From the NCBI GenBank assembly GCA_030586765.1, contig JAUQZZ010000101.1, positions 1-7,183 on the forward strand: 7,183 nt of DNA. Direction: 5' to 3'. Source of the DNA: Candidatus Brocadiales bacterium (GTDB taxonomy: Bacteria > Planctomycetota > Brocadiia > Brocadiales > Bathyanammoxibiaceae). Made by a program: the position numbers and the translations under genes. Shown here piece by piece: positions 1 through 3,902 of the stretch (position 1 is its first letter; the number at the start of each line of letters is the position of its first letter). The notes under the pieces were generated by a model, which was not told where the DNA came from, ran no database searches, and worked only from the letters and a program-made list of their open reading frames with translations.

Positions 1-36
1 CCAGCCATTTACTCTTTTGAAAGATATGTTATATAA
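1..36 (+). CDS. possible C-terminal end of an upstream gene (very weak)
   Basis: Reading from base 1 gives PAIYSFERYVI followed by TAA at 34-36. Reading from base 2 gives an equally open 14-codon end stopping at TAG 44-46. Either could be the last codons of a + strand gene lying mostly left of the window, which would fit the + orientation of the gene at 137. The fragment is too short to choose a frame or to recognise a family, and the stretch may simply be non-coding. Confidence 0.15.
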   Translation, partial: PAIYSFERYVI

Positions 37-50
37 AGAGGTGTAGGGTC

Positions 51-119
51 AGCAGTCAGCAATCAGTAGTCAGCAAGTTGAAAATCCGCCTCGGGCGAGA
101 TTACTGATAGCTGACTGCT
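51..119. repeat. imperfect 18-bp inverted repeat upstream of the phage-like gene
   Basis: Bases 51-68 (AGCAGTCAGCAATCAGTA) pair with 102-119 at 17 of 18 positions, with a loop of about 33 bases. The left arm is followed by another copy of the same kind of word (CAGTAGTCAGC, 64-74). The right arm ends only three bases before the Shine-Dalgarno sequence of the next gene. The same 10-base word CAGTAGTCAG recurs at 2462-2471 in another intergenic palindrome, which suggests a dispersed repeat family. In RNA this hairpin would stand directly in front of the ribosome binding site. Confidence 0.7.
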
Positions 120-122
120 GAT

Positions 123-130
123 AAAGGAGG
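123..130 (+). promoter_or_regulatory. strong Shine-Dalgarno site AAAGGAGG
   Basis: AAAGGAGG lies six bases before the ATG at 137. It is a near-perfect anti-SD match and fixes the start of the phage-like gene. No convincing -10/-35 pair was found between it and the window edge. Confidence 0.85.
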
Positions 131-136
131 CATCCC

Positions 137-625
137 ATGTTAGAGGACATCCTGAGACAGGTAAGAACCATACTGCAGGACCGACTCCCAGCGAAACTGG
201 ACCAGATAGAGCTGGAGAGGGCAGACGGGGTAACTCTAGATGACATCCGATCCTTCTTCCTCCAGGGGGAGTATAGAGGTAGTCGCTACAACTACCCTAA
301 TGTCGCCATCATGGGAGGGTCCACCACCGGTACTAATGCCTCCCTTCCTCCCTCCCCCAGGAGGGAGCTGAGGCACAGGATTTCTATCTGGGTTACTGAT
401 AGAGTGGTAGCCCCTGATAGTGAACTCCCGCTGAGCAGGCTCTGGCGCTATGTGGAGGCAATAGAGAGGATACTAACCAGTGACCTGAGTCTTGGAGGAA
501 AGGCCACGGGTTTGGAGGTCACCAAACACGAGTACTATCCACATCATAAGGAAAAAGAAGAATTCGTAAGGAAGGCCGTCCTGGATGTGGAAGTCCTAGA
601 GAGGATTTCTTCGAGCAATTACTAA
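137..625 (+). CDS. phage tail-completion/neck-like protein, 162 aa
   Basis: A complete 162-aa ORF with a strong ribosome binding site. The layout resembles small phage head-tail joining or tail-terminator proteins. It has an N-terminal helix (residues 1-20, MLEDILRQVRTILQDRLP), a region centred on YNYPNVAIMGG (about 51-61), a beta strand HRISIWVTD (about 80-88), a helix LSRLWRYVEAIERILTSD (about 99-116), then SLGGKATGLEV and a final strand containing FVRKAVLDVEVLER. The ending 'tlgG...V...Y...fvr.a.l...V' is what I recall of such families. It has no signal peptide or membrane segment. Such proteins normally sit among capsid and tail genes, but the next genes to the right are unrelated and on the other strand. 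It could therefore mark the end of a prophage or phage-derived module lying left of the window, or be a lone remnant. The family call is by resemblance only. Confidence 0.5.
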   Translation: MLEDILRQVRTILQDRLPAKLDQIELERADGVTLDDIRSFFLQGEYRGSRYNYPNVAIMGGSTTGTNASLPPSPRRELRHRISIWVTDRVVAPDSELPLSRLWRYVEAIERILTSDLSLGGKATGLEVTKHEYYPHHKEKEEFVRKAVLDVEVLERISSSNY

Positions 626-660
626 GAGAGAGTTCTGAAAAAGTCACGGCACCGCAACGT

Positions 661-731
661 GTCATTCTGAGCGAAGCGAAGAATCTAGCCTTTTAAGAGA
701 TTCTTCGGTCGCTCCGCTCCCTCAGAATGAC
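661..731. repeat. MITE-like palindromic repeat (GTCATTCTGAGCG... / ...CTCAGAATGAC)
   Basis: The left arm, 661-686, begins GTCATTCTGAGCGAAGCGAA. The right arm, 698-731, begins AGATTCTTCGGTCGC and ends CTCAGAATGAC. The arms are complementary at both ends, and the right arm carries about eight extra bases in the middle. I recall this sequence as a very widespread intergenic repeat in many unrelated bacterial genomes. It lies between the convergent genes at 625 and 855 and could fold into a long hairpin in either transcript. No T-tract follows it, so it is not a classical terminator. Confidence 0.8.
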
Positions 732-767
732 AAGCGAGCGGACTTTTGCAGAGGTCTCGTAAAATAT

Positions 768-795
768 AAATTGGAAAATTTGCAATTTCCAATTT
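768..795. repeat. perfect 10-bp A/T-rich hairpin
   Basis: AAATTGGAAA (768-777) and TTTCCAATTT (786-795) are exact reverse complements around an eight-base loop. The surrounding words (AATTTGCAATTTCCAATTTACAAT) repeat the same theme. It lies downstream of both convergent genes and could end or stabilise either transcript, although there is no typical poly-T tail. It may belong to the same class of dispersed intergenic words as its neighbours. Confidence 0.6.
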
Positions 796-809
796 ACAAT
801 GCAATTCTT

Positions 810-840
810 CCCTACCCCCTACTCCCTACTCCCTACCCCC
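810..840 (-). repeat. G-quadruplex-type tract just after the SHOCT gene
   Basis: On the minus strand this reads GGGGG-TA-GGG-AGTA-GGG-AGTA-GGGGG-TA-GGG: five G-runs with two- to four-base loops. It fits the standard intramolecular G-quadruplex pattern. It begins 14 bases after the stop codon of the minus-strand gene ending at 855, so it would be G-rich in that mRNA. The internal period of about seven bases (GGGAGTA) also makes it a small tandem repeat that could vary in copy number. Confidence 0.6.
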
Positions 841-854
841 TGACTTCACGACGG

Positions 855-1922
855 TTATAATTTTTCCAGGAGTTTGGCTTTCCAGTTGTCGTAATCCCCT
901 TCGGTAATTAACGCCTCGTCTTTTAGTCCTCTTAATTCCTTGAGCATATCGGGCACACTCTTACCCTGCGGGGGTTCTTCCTGGAGCAGGTCAAGCTTCT
1001 TTTTTTCGTAGTCTTTCTGGGAGATTAGTCCTTCATTCAAGAGTGTCTTTAGCTCCCGCAACTTCTGTCCCAGGGTCTTTCCAGAAGGAGACGTCTCTTT
1101 TTTGGTTTTGGGCAATTCGGCAGGGGCAGACTGCTCTGACACAGCCCCCCCTTGTTCACCTTTCCCCGTGGAGGGCAACCCCGCCCTCTCCTCTAACCTG
1201 CGCAACCTATCTTCAATAAGACTGCTAGGAGTAATCTTCTCCTCTACAGCAGTAATGACAGGTTCAAAGGCCTTATCTTCTACGTCCATGACCAGCCAAT
1301 TCTTGTGTCCCTCTTTCAGGTTTTGACCACCAACGGGGACCAGTTCCCATGAGCCATGGCCTGTAATGGAGGTGGGGTCCTGAGCAGGTGGGGCCGTCTT
1401 CCACCCCTTGAAGCTGGGGGCCTCTTCCTTAGTAACATGCACCTGACTAAAGACTACGTTTAGTTCCCTTCCCAACATGAAAAGGCAGAAAGTGGTATCC
1501 TGGTCCCGTAAGAGGGTTTTTTCTGAGGTGGTGGAGGCAAAGACCTCCTTCTGGGGGTCTGCCTTGGAGAGGGACTCTACTATGCGGGGGGCGAGCTCGT
1601 TTAACTCCCTGTCCAGAAATATCCTCTTACTGCTCTTACTCTTCAGTGTCCCCTTTTCCCTGAAGCGTAAAGAGGCGAGGATGGTACGCAACCTGTCCTC
1701 TGTAATAAAATAGGGGTGGCTAAAGGCAACCTCGCCCCGTGATTTACTTACATCCCTGAGCTCAACGGAGACGTCGGCCCCTTTATGTCTTGGACGGCCT
1801 GAGACAGGATTGTTAGAGAGGCAGGGGGAGAAGACTACGAGCAAAGGCAACAGGTAACAAATAAGAACCTTCCTCCTGTAGCCTGTAGCCTGTAACCTGT
1901 TACCTATATCCTTACTTAACAC
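855..1922 (-). CDS. exported protein with two C-terminal SHOCT-type hairpins, 355 aa
   Basis: A hydrophobic segment at residues 19-35 (VLICYLLPLLVVFSPC) follows a basic stretch, giving a Sec signal or anchor. The body (about 45-230) is a folded region I do not recognise, with FSHPYFITEDRLRTIL, LNELAPRIVESL and LNVVFSQVHV. A short helix (LIEDRLRRLEER, about 235-246) and a low-complexity Pro/Lys/Ser linker follow. The C-terminus holds two similar units: 284-314 (KLRELKTLLNEGLISQKDYEKK) and 324-353 (MLKELRGLKDEALITEGDYDNW). Both fit the SHOCT pattern L..Lk.l...GlIt..dye..K..LL, which usually mediates oligomerisation. The start used is GTG at 1920-1922, six bases after the previous gene's stop and without a clear Shine-Dalgarno. 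Residues 7-17 (GNRLQATGYRR) are encoded by a repeat word, so the true start may lie downstream. Domain call good, function unknown. Confidence 0.7.
   Translation of the reverse strand: MLSKDIGNRLQATGYRRKVLICYLLPLLVVFSPCLSNNPVSGRPRHKGADVSVELRDVSKSRGEVAFSHPYFITEDRLRTILASLRFREKGTLKSKSSKRIFLDRELNELAPRIVESLSKADPQKEVFASTTSEKTLLRDQDTTFCLFMLGRELNVVFSQVHVTKEEAPSFKGWKTAPPAQDPTSITGHGSWELVPVGGQNLKEGHKNWLVMDVEDKAFEPVITAVEEKITPSSLIEDRLRRLEERAGLPSTGKGEQGGAVSEQSAPAELPKTKKETSPSGKTLGQKLRELKTLLNEGLISQKDYEKKKLDLLQEEPPQGKSVPDMLKELRGLKDEALITEGDYDNWKAKLLEKL
1875..1905. repeat. CCTGTAGCCTGTAACCTGTTACC word repeat inside the gene's 5' end
   Basis: The + strand carries CCTGTAGCCTGTAGCCTGTA, then ACCTGTTACCT: four near-copies of a seven- to eight-base unit (cctgtag / cctgtaa / cctgtta). 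It resembles the other wordy intergenic repeats in this window but lies within the predicted N-terminus of the SHOCT protein. On the sense strand its end supplies AGGAGG (codons 16-17), which looks like a ribosome binding site with no ATG, GTG or TTG at proper spacing after it (an ATT codon lies nine bases downstream). Confidence 0.6.
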
Positions 1923-1928
1923 CGTCTA

Positions 1929-2171
1929 CTACTTTTTTTTCTTTGTGGCCCTCTTCTGACCAGCCTTTCTGGCCTTGATGTAGAGGGCCTCCATGTACGC
2001 CCTGGTCTTTTCCAGACCAAAACGTTTGGCCTTGAAGCGGACGGCCTCCAGGCTTCTGCCCAGTCTTTTGGCCAAGAGCTTTGTATCAGTCTTAGGATAT
2101 TCCTTCTTTAAGGTACTGAGTTCTTCCTTTGTCCACTGTCTGAGTCTACCCGTCTTAGAAATCTTGGCCAT
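1929..2171 (-). CDS. small Myb/SANT-like DNA-binding protein, 80 aa
   Basis: Residues 10-53 form a three-helix Myb/SANT-like or helix-turn-helix unit. WTKEELSTLKKEYPKTDT is the first helix with its tryptophan (W13), KLLAKRLGRS the second, and LEAVRFKAKRFGL the recognition helix. A basic tail ends AGQKRATKKKK. The fold and high charge indicate a nucleic-acid-binding protein. The spacing W..eE...L...yp......la..LgRs..aVr.ka.rlGL is the pattern I know from bacterial and phage SANT-like proteins. The ATG is preceded by AGGGGA six bases upstream, and a sigma70-like promoter lies directly before it. The next gene starts six bases after its stop, so the two are probably co-transcribed. Its target is unknown; it could be a transcription factor or a nucleoid-type protein. 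Confidence 0.75.
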   Translation of the reverse strand: MAKISKTGRLRQWTKEELSTLKKEYPKTDTKLLAKRLGRSLEAVRFKAKRFGLEKTRAYMEALYIKARKAGQKRATKKKK

Positions 2172-2201
2172 AGCAGTTCCCCTATGTCTATCTAATGGGT
2201 G

Positions 2202-2230
2202 TATATATTGAGGCCTCTACAAAATAACAA
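2202..2230 (-). promoter_or_regulatory. sigma70-like promoter for the Myb-like gene
   Basis: On the minus strand TTGTTA (2225-2230) and TATATA (2202-2207) are separated by exactly 17 bases. Each hexamer matches the sigma70 consensus at four of six positions. Transcription would start near 2195, giving a leader of about 24 bases before the ATG at 2171. Spacing and position support it, but no experiment is implied. Confidence 0.45.
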
Positions 2231-2233
2231 ATG

Positions 2234-2316
2234 AGACGTTCATCATATCTTCGCCAAGGATAAATTCTCCCAGGGTAGACTAAGGCACCCTATAGGCTGG
2301 ATGCCCTGTAACGTCT
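2234..2316 (-). promoter_or_regulatory. possible structured leader upstream of the Myb-like gene
   Basis: AGACGTT (2234-2240) pairs perfectly with AACGTCT (2310-2316). Between them GGCACCC (2284-2290) pairs with GGATGCC (2299-2305) with one G-U in the minus-strand RNA. An outer 7-bp stem enclosing an inner 7-bp hairpin could be a folded 5' leader if transcription starts at the upstream TTGACA site. It matches no riboswitch class I know, and short stems like these can arise by chance. Confidence 0.25.
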
Positions 2317-2326
2317 AACTAACCAA

Positions 2327-2355
2327 CACTTAGCACACACCACTACTGTTGTCAA
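2327..2355 (-). promoter_or_regulatory. weak distal promoter candidate (TTGACA -35)
   Basis: On the minus strand a perfect -35 hexamer TTGACA (2350-2355) is followed after 17 bases by TAAGTG (2327-2332). That is a poor -10 but has a TGn extension directly in front. If used, it would give a leader of about 150 bases reading through the possible folded leader. The promoter at 2202-2230 is the better candidate. Confidence 0.25.
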
Positions 2356-2422
2356 GAGAAAACACCTCGTTTATTGTGATGGTTAATCCGCCTAAGGCGA
2401 ATAAGGGGGAGTTCCCTATTTA

Positions 2423-2446
2423 GGGGCTAGGGGGCAGGGGTTCGGG
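2423..2446 (+). repeat. G-quadruplex-type tract GGGG-CTA-GGGGG-CA-GGGG-TTC-GGG
   Basis: Four G-runs of three to five with two- to three-base loops on the + strand, with another G5 run at 2405-2409. It fits the canonical quadruplex pattern and resembles the G-rich words at 810-840 (other strand) and 2594-2619. It lies in the gene-free region, on the template strand for the surrounding minus-strand genes. Confidence 0.55.
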
Positions 2447-2461
2447 AAAAAATAAAGAATA

Positions 2462-2559
2462 CAGTAGTCAGAATTCAGAATACTAATTACTGAAGACTTT
2501 AGACTTTCCTTTTAGTCTATAGTCCATCACCTACTACTGAATTCTGACTTCTGAATTCT
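2462..2559. repeat. nested imperfect palindrome of CAGAATTCAG / TCTATAGTC words
   Basis: AGTCAGAATTCAG (2466-2478) is the exact reverse complement of CTGAATTCTGACT (2538-2550). Inside it GACTTTAGACT (2495-2505) pairs with AGTCTATAGTC (2514-2524) with one mismatch. A second GAATTC-containing word follows at 2551-2559. The block is non-coding, about 100 bases long and MITE-like in size, but encodes nothing and shows no obvious target duplication. It shares CAGTAGTCAG with the palindrome at 51-119. Confidence 0.65.
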
Positions 2560-2575
2560 TAATTCTTGCCATCAG

Positions 2576-2597
2576 CCCCTAATCCCTGGCTTAGGGG
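2576..2597. terminator. 7-bp hairpin after methyltransferase A (weak terminator)
   Basis: CCCCTAA (2576-2582) and TTAGGGG (2591-2597) form a perfect stem with an eight-base loop, about 28 bases past the stop codon of the methyltransferase gene read on the minus strand. No U-tract follows, so intrinsic termination is doubtful. It may only be part of the G-rich repeat. Confidence 0.3.
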
Positions 2598-2619
2598 GTG
2601 GGAAGGGTAACAAGGGGGG
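2594..2619 (+). repeat. G-quadruplex-type tract beside the end of methyltransferase A
   Basis: The + strand reads GGGGG-T-GGG-AA-GGG-TAACAA-GGGGGG, four G-runs with loops of 1, 2 and 6 bases. It ends five bases from the stop codon of the minus-strand methyltransferase gene. The G-rich strand is the template strand there, where a quadruplex could stall RNA polymerase. Confidence 0.5.
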
Positions 2620-2624
2620 TTAAC

Positions 2625-3305
2625 TTATTGTAGTGGCTTCCTTGCCTTCATTATATACAACGTATCTGAGTCTAACAGTTCTACTGGTGTGAAATTGCTC
2701 TCAAGGAAGAACTGCTCCATCTCTTTAACCCCAGGCGAGGTATCGTTAGCTATTGCCCCGCCAATCTCTTTGAGCAACACAGTTTCTTCCTTACTGCCGA
2801 GGAGGTTGCATATCACTACTACACCGGATGGTTTTAGCACACGGAAGAATTCCCTGAGTACACCTATCTTGTCGTCAATGATTGAAAACGTGCGGAAGCA
2901 GATTATCCTGTCCATACTTTCGGACGGTAGTGGAATCTCTATTATATCTCCCTTCAGGAATGAGACATCCCCGTCGTAGTGCTTCTGTCTAGCTATACGG
3001 AGCATCTCCTGGGAGATATCCAGTCCGTATACACGTCCGCCCCTACCCACCTCTTTTAGCAGGAACGGTATGAGGGTGCCGGTGCCACAACCCGCATCCA
3101 GGACGGTCTCTCCTTCCCGCAGTTCAAATAACGGGATTGCCTTAATCATCCTATCCATTTCATCCGTGTCACCCTGTATCGCCTCCTCCCAATCCCTTGC
3201 CCATGAATCCCAGAACGCCTCTTTGTCCCCCTCCTTGACATAAAGTTTGATGCTAAGCAAGGTAAGGACTACCAGTAACGAGAATACAATTGCTAATCTG
3301 CCCAT
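2625..3305 (-). CDS. membrane-anchored class I SAM-dependent methyltransferase (copy A), 226 aa
   Basis: A Rossmann-type SAM methyltransferase of the UbiE/Methyltransf_11 kind. It has motif I VLDAGCGTG (68-76), the acidic ribose-binding turn YGLDIS (93-98), motif II-like KGD (118-120), MDRIICF (131-137), and FFRVLKPSGVVVICN (153-167). An N-terminal hydrophobic segment (4-19, LAIVFSLLVVLTLLSI) has no AxA cleavage site, so the protein is probably membrane-anchored. The ORF is open to 3377, but the ATG at 3305 is preferred. It has GGAG seven bases upstream, and the resulting length matches the paralogue at 3903-4571 (222 aa). The two align without gaps from about residue 56 to 220, with about two-thirds identity by hand count. 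The 5' side is 250 bp of repeats, so it may be expressed less than, or separately from, the receptor operon. Fold is confident; substrate is unknown. Confidence 0.85.
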   Translation of the reverse strand: MGRLAIVFSLLVVLTLLSIKLYVKEGDKEAFWDSWARDWEEAIQGDTDEMDRMIKAIPLFELREGETVLDAGCGTGTLIPFLLKEVGRGGRVYGLDISQEMLRIARQKHYDGDVSFLKGDIIEIPLPSESMDRIICFRTFSIIDDKIGVLREFFRVLKPSGVVVICNLLGSKEETVLLKEIGGAIANDTSPGVKEMEQFFLESNFTPVELLDSDTLYIMKARKPLQ

Positions 3306-3432
3306 CTCTCTTCTCCACAAGAAAAGGAGTCTCACTCCGTAAGACAAAGGATACCACCTCTCAAGGTCATTGGGCAAGGGGGTTCAATCCGTCTCGTTGG
3401 GTTGTAGGCGCAACCGTTTCGGCTGAGCCATT

Positions 3433-3447
3433 TCCGCCTAAGGCGGA
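3433..3447. repeat. TCCGCCTAAGGCGGA palindrome, a word shared with two other gaps
   Basis: TCCGCCT-A-AGGCGGA is a perfect 15-base palindrome. TCCGCCTAAGGCGA occurs at 2387-2400, and a variant, TCCGCCTCGGGCGA, at 85-98. All three copies are intergenic, each within or next to larger repeats, which points to a common dispersed element. Confidence 0.55.
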
Positions 3448-3468
3448 GAAGAGAAAGGGATGGACAGA

Positions 3469-3536
3469 CTTTATGGAGTCCAGCGACTGTGTCGCTGGAA
3501 TAAAGTCCATTGACACAGTCAATGGACTCCATAAAG
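3469..3536. repeat. compound palindrome: 14-bp outer stem with two inner hairpins
   Basis: CTTTATGGAGTCCA (3469-3482) is the exact reverse complement of TGGACTCCATAAAG (3523-3536). Within it, TCCAGCGAC-TGT-GTCGCTGGA (3479-3499) is a 9-bp hairpin and AGTCCATTGAC-ACA-GTCAATGGACT (3504-3528) an 11-bp hairpin, both perfect with three-base loops. The two hairpin cores are themselves reverse complements (GACTGTGTC and GACACAGTC). Read on the minus strand, the 11-bp hairpin is followed by UUAUUCC, so it could act as a weak attenuator between the small exported gene and methyltransferase A. Confidence 0.8.
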
Positions 3537-3555
3537 GAAGCACATGCCCCAGATT

Positions 3556-3795
3556 TTATTCCTCATAGATGACTGCGTACTGCCCCTTAGAATCAGTAAC
3601 TATATGGAACTCATGCGGCTGTTCCACGTTCAGAAAATTCACTACCTGGTCACAGGTACTGAACCCCTGGGAGATTTGCCACTTTGGTTTATGGGCCCTG
3701 GCCTCCCTTACACAGAGGCCATAACCCACCAAGGCAAAAACACAGATAGCAAACAGTACGCCAAGAAACCTGGGCCTTCTCTGTAATAAAACCAT
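3556..3795 (-). CDS. small exported protein of unknown function, 79 aa
   Basis: The ORF is open to 3882, but the ATG at 3795 is chosen because GAAAGGAG stands eight bases before it and because it begins a textbook signal peptide. That peptide has a basic n-region (RRPR, 6-9), a hydrophobic core LGVLFAICVFALVGYGL (11-27) and an A-R-A cleavage site at 32-34. The mature part would be only about 45 residues, rich in polar residues, with a single cysteine (GFSTCDQVVNFLN) and the end HEFHIVTDSKGQYAVIYEE. I recognise no family. It lies 107 bp after methyltransferase B and 250 bp before methyltransferase A, so it is framed by the two paralogues and may act with them in the periplasm. Confidence 0.65.
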   Translation of the reverse strand: MVLLQRRPRFLGVLFAICVFALVGYGLCVREARAHKPKWQISQGFSTCDQVVNFLNVEQPHEFHIVTDSKGQYAVIYEE

Positions 3796-3902
3796 CTCCT
3801 TTTCTCCTTTCACTCCATATAAGAAAGAGCCTGAGTTTGTCGTCAGAGACGGGGGCAAACCGCCTGGTATCGTAAAAGCCAAAATTGATGACAGGATTGC
3901 TT

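Larger units (their letters stand above)
2172..2624. other. 453-bp gene-free region rich in repeats and regulatory candidates
   Basis: No credible ORF is present. From right to left it holds a G-rich tract next to the end of methyltransferase A (2594-2619), a 7-bp hairpin CCCCTAA/TTAGGGG (2576-2582 and 2591-2597), a nested palindrome (2462-2559), a second G-rich tract (2423-2446), the shared word TCCGCCTAAGGCG (2387-2399), a weak TTGACA-type promoter (2327-2355), a possible folded leader (2234-2316) and the better promoter at 2202-2230. It separates the methyltransferase/receptor cluster from the Myb-SHOCT pair. Confidence 0.7.

Noticed and set aside
40..120. CRISPR array (repeated CAGTCAGCA words)
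   Set aside because: The repeats are short, irregular and partly inverted, without constant-length spacers or cas genes.
661..731. Classical intrinsic terminator
   Set aside because: The long hairpin is not followed by a T-tract on either strand.
2234..2316. Cobalamin or other known riboswitch in the leader region
   Set aside because: No conserved B12-box or other riboswitch core was recognised, and the region precedes a DNA-binding protein gene, not a transport gene.
3306..3377. Longer N-terminus for methyltransferase A starting at 3377
   Set aside because: The extra 24 residues have no ribosome binding site support and no counterpart in the paralogue. The ATG at 3305 has GGAG at good spacing and starts the hydrophobic segment.
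3290..3568. Open frames on both strands across the repeat block upstream of methyltransferase A, giving peptides such as SIDTVNGLHKG
   Set aside because: The coding appearance comes from the palindromic repeats themselves. Both strands give similar peptides, there is no ribosome binding site, and there is no family resemblance.
3796..3882. Longer N-terminus for the small exported protein starting at 3882
   Set aside because: It would bury the signal peptide 29 residues in. The ATG at 3795 has a strong ribosome binding site.
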